This document shows positions 14,851 to 23,486 of a DNA stretch of 64,000 bases, in pieces. Source of the stretch: Acidobacteriota bacterium. GTDB taxonomy: Bacteria; Acidobacteriota; Thermoanaerobaculia; UBA5066. The stretch spans positions 1 to 64,000 of the forward strand of contig JADJVE010000007.1 in assembly GCA_016716715.1 (NCBI GenBank), in the 5' to 3' direction. The notes beneath the pieces are model-generated. The model did not search any database. It worked only from the letters and a program-made list of their open reading frames with translations, and was not told the origin of the DNA. Each line of letters opens with the position of its first letter. The stretch's first letter is position 1. Made by a program: the position numbers and the translations under genes.

Positions 14851-16037
14851 GATTTGCGAGCCGCGCGTCCCGCGTCGCCGCGTCGGCGACCCTCGAAGTC
14901 ATGAGGACCGCCGCCGCGCTGCGGGCGAGCGGGGTGGACGTCCTCGACCTCGGCCCCGGCGAGCCGGACTTCCCGACGCCCGACTTCGTGAAGGCCGCCG
15001 GGATCTCCGCGATCCAGTCCGGTTTCACCCGCTACACGGACGCGTCCGGCACGCCCGAGCTGCGCGCCGCCATCGCGGAGCGCTACGCGCGCGAGTGGAA
15101 GGCTCCGTGGGGGCCGGCCGACGTCGTCGTGACGAACGGCGGCAAGCAGGCGCTCCACACGGCGATCCTCGCGCTCTTCGAGGAGGGGGACGACGTCCTC
15201 GTCCCCGTCCCATACTGGGTGTCGTTCCCGGAGATGGTCACGCTCGCCGGGGCGCGCCCGGTCTTCGTCCCGACGTCGCAGGAGAACGGCTTCCGCCTCA
15301 CGGCATCGGACGTCGAGGCCGCGGCGACGCCCGCGACGCGCGGAATCCTCGTGAACTCGCCGACGAACCCGTCGGGCGCCGTCATCGAACCCGCCGAGAT
15401 CGAGAAGATCGTGCGCCTGTGCGCCGCGCGCGGCTGGATGTTCCTCTTCGACGAGTGCTATGACCGGTTCGTCTTCGAGGGCAGGCACCTCTCGGCAGCC
15501 GCGCTCGCCGCCGAATTCCCGGAAACGGTGGTCCTCGCGGGCACGTTCAGCAAGACGTACGCGATGACGGGCTGGCGGGTGGGTTACGCGTGCGCCGCGA
15601 GGCCCGTCGCCGAGATGATCGGCCGGATCGTCGGCCACGCGACGTCCAACGTGTGCTCCGTTGCGCAGGCCGCCGCACTCGAGGCCCTTCGCCGCCCCGA
15701 CGAGAGCGCGAAGGCGATCGAGAGGATGCTGGCCGAGTACCGGCGCCGCCGTGCGTACCTGATCCCGGCGCTGAACGCGCTGCCGGGCTTCCGGTGCACG
15801 CCGCCCGGCGGGACGTTCTACGCATTCCCGGACGTGTCCGCCTGGTACGGGAAGACCGTCGGCGGTGTCGCGGTCACGGGCTCGGCGTCGTTCGCGAAGG
15901 CGCTCCTCGACGGCGCCGCCGTCGCCGTGACGCCCGGCTCGGCGTTCGGCGAGGACCGCTGCGTCCGGATCTCCTTCGCGACGTCCATGGAGCGCCTCGA
16001 GGAGGCCCTGAAGCGGCTCCGCGGCGTCCTCGGTTGA
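14847..16037 (+). CDS. class I/II PLP-dependent aminotransferase (aspartate aminotransferase-like)
   Basis: 396 residues; ATG 14847 overlaps the exchanger stop. Fold-type I landmarks in order: LDLGPGEPDFPTP, YTDASGTPELRAAIA, NGGKQAL, VPVPYWVSFPEMV, NSPTNPSGAV, FDECYDRFVF and the PLP-Lys motif GTFSKTYAMTGWRVGY, followed by VRISFATS with the substrate-binding Arg. It transfers amino groups between aspartate (or another amino acid) and 2-oxoglutarate. Specificity cannot be fixed from sequence alone. Confidence 0.92.
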   Translation: MRFASRASRVAASATLEVMRTAAALRASGVDVLDLGPGEPDFPTPDFVKAAGISAIQSGFTRYTDASGTPELRAAIAERYAREWKAPWGPADVVVTNGGKQALHTAILALFEEGDDVLVPVPYWVSFPEMVTLAGARPVFVPTSQENGFRLTASDVEAAATPATRGILVNSPTNPSGAVIEPAEIEKIVRLCAARGWMFLFDECYDRFVFEGRHLSAAALAAEFPETVVLAGTFSKTYAMTGWRVGYACAARPVAEMIGRIVGHATSNVCSVAQAAALEALRRPDESAKAIERMLAEYRRRRAYLIPALNALPGFRCTPPGGTFYAFPDVSAWYGKTVGGVAVTGSASFAKALLDGAAVAVTPGSAFGEDRCVRISFATSMERLEEALKRLRGVLG

Positions 16038-16044
16038 CGCCCGC

Positions 16045-17025
16045 TCAGCGGTAGACGACGTCGGAGGCGGCCGCCGGCCGGGAGGGCGCCTCGACCATGA
16101 CCTTGTTTCGGCCCGCTTCCTTGGCCGCGTAGAGCGTCGCGTCGGCGCGTGCGACGAGCCCCTCGAGCGTCGAGTGCTCGAACGGCGGCACGTGGACCGC
16201 GATGCCCGCCGAGATCGTGATCGGCCGGGCGATCCGCGGGGGCTCGAGCGACGCGACGGACTTGCGGAGGCGCTCGAGCGCGCGCACGGCCGCGACGGCG
16301 TCGGCCTCGACGAGCAGCAGGACGAATTCCTCGCCGCCGTAGCGGCCCGCGAGGTCGATCGCGCGGATCGTGCGCGTGATCGCTCCCGCGACGGCCGAGA
16401 GCGCGGCGTCGCCCGCCGGGTGCCCGTGCGCGTCGTTGAAGGCCTTGAAGTGGTCGAGGTCGAGCATCGCCACCGCGAGCGGCCGGCCCGTCCGCTCGGC
16501 GCGGGCGATCTCCGCGCGCGCCCGCTCGCGGAACGCGGCGCGGTTCAGGAGGCCCGTGAGAGGGTCCGTCGTGGCCCGGGCGAAGAGCCGGCGCTCCTCG
16601 TCCGCGACCGTCGGCAGGAGGAGCACCGTGAACAGGATGAAGCCCGCGCCGAGCGGCGGGACGACGGTGCGCGCGAGGAGAAACGCGTGCCGCTGGGCCG
16701 TCTCGGCAAGGCCGGCCAGCGCGAGGACGCTCGCGGCCGCGAAGAGAAACGCCCGGGTCCGGCGCGAGCCCTGGCCGAGGTCGTAGAGAAGCCCTGCGGC
16801 GAGGGCGGCGACGAGGACCGCGGACGCGTTGTCGAGCGCGTGGGGCCTGTCGGGCCGGACGATCGGGAGGACGAGGACGGCCGCGGTCGCGAACGCGAGA
16901 GCCGAATAGAGCGCGAGGGTCCGCCGGGCCCGGGAGGCGACCACGAGCGTGAGCGCCACGAGCCCGAAAGCGGCCGCCGTGAGCGCGCAGAAAAGCGCGG
17001 CAATCTGCCCGGCCGAGAGCGTCAT
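16045..17025 (-). CDS. membrane diguanylate cyclase (GGDEF)
   Basis: 326 residues. Five to six hydrophobic segments fill residues 1-140, without a recognised sensory domain. The GGDEF domain (about 150-310) has DPLTGLLNRAAF, DLDHFKAFND and an active-site GGEEF near 226. RAID stands five residues before the GGEEF, an intact RxxD inhibitory site, so product feedback is expected. It synthesises c-di-GMP from two GTP. Divergent from the S9D peptidase gene. Confidence 0.93.
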   Translation of the reverse strand: MTLSAGQIAALFCALTAAAFGLVALTLVVASRARRTLALYSALAFATAAVLVLPIVRPDRPHALDNASAVLVAALAAGLLYDLGQGSRRTRAFLFAAASVLALAGLAETAQRHAFLLARTVVPPLGAGFILFTVLLLPTVADEERRLFARATTDPLTGLLNRAAFRERARAEIARAERTGRPLAVAMLDLDHFKAFNDAHGHPAGDAALSAVAGAITRTIRAIDLAGRYGGEEFVLLLVEADAVAAVRALERLRKSVASLEPPRIARPITISAGIAVHVPPFEHSTLEGLVARADATLYAAKEAGRNKVMVEAPSRPAAASDVVYR

Positions 17026-17075
17026 GTTGGAGACGATTCTACGTTCGGCGTGCCATCATCGCGGGGGAGAATCCC

Positions 17076-19487
17076 ATGAAGCGACTCGTTCTCATGGCCG
17101 CCGCGGCGGTCCTCTTTTCAGCCCCGCCCGCGACCTCTGCGACCTCCTACAAGCTGCCCCCGAAGGAAGTCGTTCAGATGCTCGACGCCCCCGGCCCGCC
17201 GCAGGCGCGGCTGAGCCCCGTCGGCGATGCGGCTCTCCTCGTCGAGATCGAGCAGAACCCGCCCCTCTCCGTCGTCGCCGAGCCGTTCCTCAGGCTCGCC
17301 GGCGTGCGACTCGTGCCGGCACGCGGCGCTCAGCAGCACCTCCTGTCGGCGTCCGGCCTCACGGTGCTCTCCCTTCCGGAAGGCCGGAAGACCCGAGTCG
17401 TCCTCCCCGCGGGCGCGCGTATCGGGATGCCCGTGTTCTCTCCGGACGGCAACGTGTTCGCGTTCACGCGCGATACCGACGACCGGACGGAGCTGTGGCT
17501 CGGCGAGACGAAGTCGGGCGCCGTCTCCTCCGTGGCCGGGGTCCGCGTGAACGACGTCGCGGGCGAGGCCCTGCATTTTTCGAACGACGGGAAGACCCTG
17601 TGGATCCTCGCGGTCCCGCAGGATCGCAAGCCGGCGCCGCCCGAGCCCGCGGTGCCGCAGGGGCCGGCGATCGAGGAGACGGCCGGGAAGACCGCCCCGA
17701 CGGCCACGTTCCAGGACCTCCTGAAGAGCTCGCGGGACGAGGATCTCTTCGAGCACTTTGCGACGTCGCAGATCGTGAAACTGGACGTGGCGTCGAGGCG
17801 CTCCGCGGCCGTCGGCGCACCGGGCCTCTTCACGCGTCTCGACCCGTCTCCGGACGGGCGGTATCTCCTCGTGGCGCGGATGAAGCGGCCGTTCTCGTAC
17901 CGCGTCCCGTACCGCGAATTCCCCCACGCCCTGGAGATCTGGGACGGGGCGGGCCGCGTCCTGCGCGTCGTGGCCGATCTCCCGCTGGCCGACCAGACGC
18001 CGCGGCAGGGCGTCCCGACGGGTCCGCGCCACGTCGAGTGGCAGCCCATGGAAGAAGCTTCGCTCTTCTGGACGGAGGCCCTCGACGGCGGCGACCCGCT
18101 CCGGAAGGTCCCGTTCCGCGAATCGCTGCGCACGCTGCGCGCCCCCTTCGCGGGCGACGGGCGGGAAGTCCGCCAGCTCGTCCACCGGCTGCAGGGCGTC
18201 GAGTGGACCGTGACGCCGGGAACGGCGGTCGTGACCGAGTTCGACCGCAGCCGCCGCTGGCGGACGACGTCGGTGATCGACCTCGACAACGCCTCCACGC
18301 CGGCGCGCGCCCTCTTCGACCTGTCCGCGCAGGACGCGTACAAGGACCCGGGCCGTTTCGTCACCGGGACGTCGCGCCGCGGCCGCCGGACGATCCTGCA
18401 GGAAGGCGTCGTGGCGTTCCTCTCCGGCGAGGGCGCGACGCCGGACGGCGCCCAGCCGTTTCTCGACGCCGTGGACCTTTCCAGCGGGCAGACGCGCCGC
18501 CTCTTCAAGTCGTCCGGCGACGCGCTGGAGCGCTTCGTGGGGTTCCTCGGGGAGAACCGGACGAAGATCGTGATCCGGCGCGAGAGCCCGTCCGAGCCCC
18601 CGAACCTCTGGCTGGTCGACCTCGCGCAGCACACGCGCGCGAAGCTCACCGACTTCAAGGACCCCGCGCCGCAGTTCGCCGGCGTGAAGAAGGAGATCCT
18701 CAAGTACACGCGCGCCGACGGCGTCGCCCTCTCGGGCACGCTCTACCTGCCCGCGGGCTACGAGGCCGGCAAGCGCCTCCCATGCCTCGTGTGGGCGTAT
18801 CCGCTGGAGTACTCGGACGCCGGCACGGCCGGGCAGGTGCGCGCCTCGCCGAACTCGTTCACGCGGCCCATGGGCGCCTCGCCGCTCTTCTTCCTGACGC
18901 AGGGTTGGGCCGTCCTCATGGATGCGACGATGCCCGTCGTCGGCGACCCCGAGAAGATGAACGACACGTACGTCGACCAGATCACGGGCGCCGCGAAGGC
19001 GACGATCGACGCGCTGGACGCCCGGGGCGTCGTGGACCGGAGGAAGGTCGTCGTCGCGGGCCACAGCTACGGCGCGTTCATGACGGCGAACCTCCTCGCG
19101 CACAGCGACCTCTTCGCGGCCGGCATCGCGCGCAGCGGCGCCTACAACCGCACGCTCACGCCGTTCGGCTTCCAGACCGAGCGCCGCAGCCTCTGGGAGG
19201 CGCCCGAGACGTACCTCAAGCTCTCGCCGTTCATGGTGGCGGACAAGATCAAGGCGCCGCTGCTTCTGATCCACGGCGAGGCCGACAACAACTCGGGCAC
19301 GTTTCCGATCCAGTCCGAGCGCCTCTACGTTGCGATCCAGGGCACCGGCGGCACTGCGCGCCTCGTACTCCTCCCGTTCGAGGGGCACGGTTACCGGGCG
19401 CGCGAGAGCGTGCTCCACACGCTGGCCGAGATGCTGGACTGGGGCGCGCGCTGGACGGCGGACAAGCCGGCGTCTCCGCCGAACTAG
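17076..19487 (+). CDS. S9D-type prolyl oligopeptidase family serine peptidase, exported
   Basis: 803 residues with signal peptide LVLMAAAAVLFSAPPATSA and GGGGGAGA-like ribosome-binding sequence upstream of ATG 17076. The first 530 residues form a propeller (FSPDGNVFAFTRD, LDPSPDGRYLLVA). The C-terminal hydrolase has the nucleophile in VVAGHSYGAFMTANLL, the acid in LIHGEADNNSGTFP and the His in FEGHGYRARES. SGAYNRTLTPFGFQ and ERRSLWEA are typical of the glutamyl-endopeptidase-like S9D group. It probably trims peptides in the periplasm. Its TAG and the TAG of the convergent ligase gene share the palindrome CTAG. Confidence 0.9.
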   Translation: MKRLVLMAAAAVLFSAPPATSATSYKLPPKEVVQMLDAPGPPQARLSPVGDAALLVEIEQNPPLSVVAEPFLRLAGVRLVPARGAQQHLLSASGLTVLSLPEGRKTRVVLPAGARIGMPVFSPDGNVFAFTRDTDDRTELWLGETKSGAVSSVAGVRVNDVAGEALHFSNDGKTLWILAVPQDRKPAPPEPAVPQGPAIEETAGKTAPTATFQDLLKSSRDEDLFEHFATSQIVKLDVASRRSAAVGAPGLFTRLDPSPDGRYLLVARMKRPFSYRVPYREFPHALEIWDGAGRVLRVVADLPLADQTPRQGVPTGPRHVEWQPMEEASLFWTEALDGGDPLRKVPFRESLRTLRAPFAGDGREVRQLVHRLQGVEWTVTPGTAVVTEFDRSRRWRTTSVIDLDNASTPARALFDLSAQDAYKDPGRFVTGTSRRGRRTILQEGVVAFLSGEGATPDGAQPFLDAVDLSSGQTRRLFKSSGDALERFVGFLGENRTKIVIRRESPSEPPNLWLVDLAQHTRAKLTDFKDPAPQFAGVKKEILKYTRADGVALSGTLYLPAGYEAGKRLPCLVWAYPLEYSDAGTAGQVRASPNSFTRPMGASPLFFLTQGWAVLMDATMPVVGDPEKMNDTYVDQITGAAKATIDALDARGVVDRRKVVVAGHSYGAFMTANLLAHSDLFAAGIARSGAYNRTLTPFGFQTERRSLWEAPETYLKLSPFMVADKIKAPLLLIHGEADNNSGTFPIQSERLYVAIQGTGGTARLVLLPFEGHGYRARESVLHTLAEMLDWGARWTADKPASPPN

Positions 19488-21037
19488 GGCTTCGGCGGGA
19501 ACGCCTTCGCAAGGAGGTGCTTCTGCACCTTCCCGAGGGCGTTGCGCGGCAGCTCCGGCAGGGCGACGACGTCGCGCGGCTTCTTGTAGTCCGCGAGGTG
19601 CTCCGCCGCGAAGGCCGCCACCTCGGCGCAGGCCGCGCCGGGCTCGCAGCCGTCGGCGAGAACGAGCGCCGCGGCGATCCGCTGGCCCCAGACGCGGTCC
19701 TCGAGGCCGACGACCGCGGCGTCCTTCACCTTCGGGTGGCGCCGGAGCACGTCCTCGATCTCCCGCGCGGCGATCTTGTAGCCGCCGCTCTTGATGACGT
19801 CCACGGATTTGCGACCCACGATCGTCACGGATCCATCCGGCGCGCGGCGCGCGACGTCGCCCGTGAGGAACCAGCCGTCGCGGAACGACGCGGCCGTATC
19901 GGCCTCCCGGCCCCAGTAGGCGCTCATCATCCCGTCGCTCTTCACGACGATCTCGCCCAGCTCGCCGTCGGCGGCGTCGCGTCCGTCGTCGTCCACGATG
20001 CGCACCGAGCTACCCGGCGTCGGACGACCCACGGTGCCCGGCCGGCGCTCTCCGCCGTAGGGGTTGGAGAGCGTGAAGAGCGTCTCGCTCATCCCGTAGC
20101 GCTCGAGGATCGCGTGACCCGTCTTCGCGCGGAACGCCTCGAAGTCGGCCGCGGGCAGGGGAGCGCTGCCGGCCGTGAAGAGGCGGGCCTTCCGCAGCGC
20201 GGCGGCGGCTTCCGGATGCGCGTCGAGGTGCTCGAGCAGGCGGACGTACATCGTCGGCACGCCCATGAAGACGGTGGCGCCCTCCCTCGCGAAAGCCTCG
20301 ACGACGCGCGCAGGATCGAAGCGGGGCTCGAGGAGGAGCGTCAGGCCGTTGACGAGCATGCCGGTTACGCCAAGGACGAGGCCGTGGACGTGAAAGAGCG
20401 GCAGAGCGAGCAGCAGGCGATCCTCGGGCGCGAAACGCCAGAGGCCCGTCACGGACGCCGTGTTGTCGGCAAGGGCTCGGTACGACAGAGCGACACCCTT
20501 GCTCTTGCCTGTCGTGCCCGACGTGTAGATGAGTGTGGCGATGTCTTCGTCTTTTCGGGGAGGAACCGAAGAGAAGATTCTCTTAGAAGGTGAAGAGGGG
20601 GAGGGCCCCGTGGCGGGGAACGCATCGGCCACGGAAAACACGTGGCGCAACCCCGGCAGCTCTTTCATTCTAAGAATCTCTCTTAGAACCTCGGTGCTCT
20701 CTTCACTCTCGGCTCCCATCAGCACCGCCACCGCTCCGGAGTCCTCGAGGATGTGCCGCGCTTCGTCGGCCTTGTAGCGCGTGTTGATCGGGACGTGGAT
20801 GACGCCGGACTGGAGGTGGCCGATGAAGGCGGCAATCAGCTCGGGGCACGTCTCCGCGAACACCGCCACGCGGTCGCCGCGGCGGATGCCGAGGGACTCC
20901 AGGTGGGCAGCGTAGCCGCTCGCCCACCGGTGCATCTCTTCGAATGAGTGAGAGCGGCCGCCCCACACGACAGCCGGATGCGCCGCGCGGCGCGTCAGCG
21001 AGCCGAGAAGTCGATCATGGGCGCCGCCGGTGGTCAT
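19484..21037 (-). CDS. malonyl-CoA synthetase (MatB/ACSF3)-like acyl-CoA ligase
   Basis: 517 residues from ATG 21037. AMP-binding P-loop YTSGTTGKSKGV, LPLFHVHGLVLG, ERYGMSETLFTLSNPYGGER, GTVGRPTPG, WFLTGDVARR and the C-terminal NALGKVQK are in order. The NPYxGERRxGTVG context is close to MatB-type ligases that activate malonate or related short dicarboxylates with ATP and CoA. A palindromic repeat copy inserts PSSPSKRIFSSVPPRKDED just before the P-loop without changing frame, and another copy upstream provides AAGGTGA as the ribosome-binding sequence. It ends the livHMGF operon, so the transported substrate may be its acid (inference). Confidence 0.85.
   Translation of the reverse strand: MTTGGAHDRLLGSLTRRAAHPAVVWGGRSHSFEEMHRWASGYAAHLESLGIRRGDRVAVFAETCPELIAAFIGHLQSGVIHVPINTRYKADEARHILEDSGAVAVLMGAESEESTEVLREILRMKELPGLRHVFSVADAFPATGPSPSSPSKRIFSSVPPRKDEDIATLIYTSGTTGKSKGVALSYRALADNTASVTGLWRFAPEDRLLLALPLFHVHGLVLGVTGMLVNGLTLLLEPRFDPARVVEAFAREGATVFMGVPTMYVRLLEHLDAHPEAAAALRKARLFTAGSAPLPAADFEAFRAKTGHAILERYGMSETLFTLSNPYGGERRPGTVGRPTPGSSVRIVDDDGRDAADGELGEIVVKSDGMMSAYWGREADTAASFRDGWFLTGDVARRAPDGSVTIVGRKSVDVIKSGGYKIAAREIEDVLRRHPKVKDAAVVGLEDRVWGQRIAAALVLADGCEPGAACAEVAAFAAEHLADYKKPRDVVALPELPRNALGKVQKHLLAKAFPPKP
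20566..20605 (-). repeat. palindromic repeat copy R4 (purine-rich on +)
   Basis: Contains TCTTAGAAGGTGAAGAGGG (20581-20599), a perfect 19-base inverted match to 21039-21057, plus partly matching flanks. It is read in frame inside the acyl-CoA ligase as PSSPSKRIFSS. Confidence 0.85.
20668..20688. repeat. perfect short palindrome inside the ligase gene (R4-mid)
   Basis: Arms TTCTAAGA (20668-20675) and TCTTAGAA (20681-20688) are perfect inverted repeats around a 5-base centre. The arms are the same octamer found in the longer repeat copies; it encodes part of EVLREILRMKE. Confidence 0.7.
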
Positions 21038-21038
21038 G

Positions 21039-21085
21039 CCCTCTTCACCTTCTAAGAAGATCTTCTTCTTCTCTTTCTTCTCTTC
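21039..21085 (+). repeat. palindromic repeat copy R4' between livF and the ligase
   Basis: CCCTCTTCACCTTCTAAGA (21039-21057) then AAGATCTTCTTCTTC. It contains the perfect 14-base palindrome AAGAAGATCTTCTT. It fills the whole livF-ligase gap and touches the livF TGA. On the transcribed strand it supplies AAGGTGA before the ligase ATG. Confidence 0.85.
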
Positions 21086-21803
21086 AGACCGACGCATGCC
21101 CGAGATATCGCTCGCGGACGCCCGGGTCCGAGCGGAGCTCTGCCGAACGCCCCGCAAGCGTGATCGTGCCGGTCTCCATCACGTACGCCCGGTCCGCGAG
21201 GGCCAGGGCGTGTTTCACGTTCTGCTCGACGAGGAGGACGGTCACGCCCCGCGCCCGGATCTCGCGCAGCGTCGCGAAGACCTCGCGGACGAGGAGGGGC
21301 GACAACCCGAGCGCCGGCTCGTCGAGGAGGAGGAGCCGGGGCTGCGCCATGAGGCCGCGGCCGATCGCGCACATCTGCTGCTCGCCGCCGGACAGCGTTC
21401 CGGCCTTCTGGTGGATGCGGCGCTTCAGCACCGGGAACATCGCGAAGACCTCCTCGAGCGTCGCGTCGCCCTTCGCGCGCGCCACGCGAGGGTAGGCGCC
21501 CATCCGGAGGTTCTCGAGGACCGACATCCCCGGCCACAGCTGGCGGCCTTCCGGGACGAGGACGAGGCCCCGTGCCGCGAGTGCATGGGCCGGAGAGCCG
21601 CCGACGTCCGCCCCGTCGAAGACGATACGGCCCCGGCGCGGGGCGAGGAGGCCGGCCACGGTTTTCAGCGTCGTGGACTTCCCCGCGCCGTTCGCACCGA
21701 TGAGCGTCACGACCTCGCCCGGCTTCACGCTGAACGACACGCCGCGGACGGCCTGCACGTCCCCGTAGAAGACGTCGATTTCCTCGACGGCGAGGAGGCT
21801 CAC
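21084..21803 (-). CDS. livF: branched-chain amino-acid-type ABC transporter ATPase LivF
   Basis: 239 residues from GTG 21803, overlapping the livG stop (GTGA). Walker A LIGANGAGKSTTLKTV, signature LSGGEQQMCAIGRGL, Walker B LLLLDEPALGLSP and the H-loop region VLLVEQNVKHAL are all present, and VFYGDVQAVRGVSF is typical of LivF. It is one of two ATPases energising the LivHM permease. The stop lies within the edge of repeat copy R4'. Confidence 0.93.
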   Translation of the reverse strand: MSLLAVEEIDVFYGDVQAVRGVSFSVKPGEVVTLIGANGAGKSTTLKTVAGLLAPRRGRIVFDGADVGGSPAHALAARGLVLVPEGRQLWPGMSVLENLRMGAYPRVARAKGDATLEEVFAMFPVLKRRIHQKAGTLSGGEQQMCAIGRGLMAQPRLLLLDEPALGLSPLLVREVFATLREIRARGVTVLLVEQNVKHALALADRAYVMETGTITLAGRSAELRSDPGVRERYLGHASV

Positions 21804-22540
21804 GACGCGGCCTCCTCGTCGCCGATGTAGGCGGAGATGACGGCCGGGTCCGCGAGGACGCCGTGCGGCGGGCCCTCGGCGATCTTCTCGCCGAAGTTCA
21901 GGACGAGGATGCGGTCCGTCACCCCGGCGACCGCGTGGACGTGGTGCTCGATCATGAGAACGGTCACGCCCGCGTCGCGGATGCTCCGCACGAGGGACAT
22001 CGCGGCGACGATCTCTGAGGGGTTGAGGCCGCCCATGACCTCGTCGAGGCAGAGGCAGGCGGGCTCGGCGGCCAGGGCGCGCGCGATCTCGAGGCGCTTG
22101 AGGTCGCCGATGGGGAGGGTGGCCGCGAGATCTCGCGCCCGCGAGGACAGGCCCGTGCGCTCGAGAACCTCGGCCGTGCGCCGCCGCGCGTCGCCCCCCC
22201 GGCGCCTTCCCGCGCCGAAGTGCGCGCCGATCGAGACGTTGTCCTCGACGGTCATGTCGCGGAACGGCCGAACGATCTGGTGGGTCCTGACGAGCCCGCG
22301 CCGGACGACGGCGTGGTTCGGGAGGCCGTCGGTGCGCCGGCCGCGGAAGCGGATCTCTCCGGCGGTCGGCGCGAGCGCGCCCACGAGGCACGAAAAGAGC
22401 GTCGTCTTGCCCGCGCCGTTCGGTCCGATCACTCCGTAGATCTCGCCGGGTGCGACGTCGAACGACACGTCGTCGAGCGCGGTCAGGCCGCCGAAGCGCT
22501 TCGTGAGGCCGCGGACGGAGAGGAGCGTCTCAGGCGGCAC
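21800..22540 (-). CDS. livG: branched-chain amino-acid-type ABC transporter ATPase LivG
   Basis: 246 residues from GTG 22540; it overlaps livM by 11 bases. Walker A GPNGAGKTTLFSCL and Walker B CLCLDEVMGGLNPSE are intact. The ABC signature is divergent (LPIGDLKRLEIARAL rather than LSYGQQRRLE), as is common in LivG proteins. LTKRFGGLTALDDVSF and VLNFGEKIAEG are LivG-like. Pairs with LivF. Confidence 0.93.
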   Translation of the reverse strand: MPPETLLSVRGLTKRFGGLTALDDVSFDVAPGEIYGVIGPNGAGKTTLFSCLVGALAPTAGEIRFRGRRTDGLPNHAVVRRGLVRTHQIVRPFRDMTVEDNVSIGAHFGAGRRRGGDARRRTAEVLERTGLSSRARDLAATLPIGDLKRLEIARALAAEPACLCLDEVMGGLNPSEIVAAMSLVRSIRDAGVTVLMIEHHVHAVAGVTDRILVLNFGEKIAEGPPHGVLADPAVISAYIGDEEAAS

Positions 22541-23486
22541 GCGCGGCCTCCGCCGGGGCAGCGGGCGTCCGGCGCACGCGCGCGACGAGGCGGCGCGCGA
22601 GCCCGACGAGACCCTTCGGCTCGTAGAGCATCACGAGGATGAGGAGTCCCCCGTAGATGAAGAGGTACGAGTCGCGGAGCGCGGGAACGGAGAGCAGCTT
22701 GATCTGGAGCGTCGAGAACACGATCGCCCCCAGGACGGGCCCCGCCACGGTCCCGACGCCGCCCACGATGGGCGCGAGGACGATGGCGAGGCTCAGCCGG
22801 AAGTCGAAGACGGAGCCGGGCGCGATGTACTGGAAGTTGATGGCATAGAGCGACCCCGCGAGGGCGACGAGCGCGGCCGACAGGGCGTGCGCGCCGAGCT
22901 TGAAGCGCGTGGAGTCGACGCCGAGCGACTCGGCGGCGTCGATGTCCTGCTTGATCGCCGCGAGCGCGTGGCCGAACGCGCTTCTCCTGACGAGCGCCGC
23001 GATGACGACCGTGACGATCGCGAGCGCGGCCATGGCCTCGTAGTTGAGCGTGAAGTCGAAAGAGCCCGCGGGCATCCTGAGGCCGCTCGACCCGCCCGTG
23101 AACGAGACGCTCGAGGCGACCACGCGGACGGCCTCGCCGACGCCAATCGTCGCGATCGTGAAGTACGGGCCGCGCAGGCGGAACGCGGGAAGGCCGATCA
23201 CGACCGAGAACAGCGCCGCGAGGACGGCGCCGAGCGGCAGCGTCCAGAACGGGTTGATCCCCTTCAGCGACAGAAGGACCGTCGTGTACGCGCCGATCCC
23301 GAGGAACGCCGAGTAGCCGAGCGAGACCTGGCCCGCGAAGCCGCCGAGGATGTTCCACGCCGAGGCGAGGATGACGGCGAACGCGAGGTTCCAGACGTCG
23401 TTCAGCGTGCCGCGCTCGAGGAAGAGGGGCGCCGCCAGCGTCCAGACCGCGAGGGCCGCGCCCGCGGCGAGCGGCAGCCGCTTCAC
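22530..23486 (-). CDS. livM: branched-chain amino-acid-type ABC permease LivM
   Basis: 318 residues from GTG 23486, overlapping livH by four bases. About nine hydrophobic segments; family landmarks NILGGFAGQVSLGYSAFLGIGAYT, GLPAFRLRGPYFTIATIG and the cytoplasmic ATPase-coupling loop AIKQDIDAAESLGVD. Forms the inner-membrane channel with LivH. Confidence 0.93.
   Translation of the reverse strand: MKRLPLAAGAALAVWTLAAPLFLERGTLNDVWNLAFAVILASAWNILGGFAGQVSLGYSAFLGIGAYTTVLLSLKGINPFWTLPLGAVLAALFSVVIGLPAFRLRGPYFTIATIGVGEAVRVVASSVSFTGGSSGLRMPAGSFDFTLNYEAMAALAIVTVVIAALVRRSAFGHALAAIKQDIDAAESLGVDSTRFKLGAHALSAALVALAGSLYAINFQYIAPGSVFDFRLSLAIVLAPIVGGVGTVAGPVLGAIVFSTLQIKLLSVPALRDSYLFIYGGLLILVMLYEPKGLVGLARRLVARVRRTPAAPAEAARAA

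Noticed and set aside
16174..17079. 301-codon open frame opposite the diguanylate cyclase
   Set aside because: Arg/Glu-rich shadow of the GGDEF gene, which has an intact active site.
17118..19418. Very long open frame on the strand opposite the S9D peptidase
   Set aside because: In high-GC DNA antisense frames stay open. This one is Arg/Gly/Pro-rich with no motifs, whereas the other strand encodes a complete peptidase.
20566..21085. Inverted repeats as ends of a mobile MITE or invertible segment
   Set aside because: The DNA between the arms is native coding sequence of the ligase in its correct orientation, and inversion would destroy the gene. No target duplications were seen.
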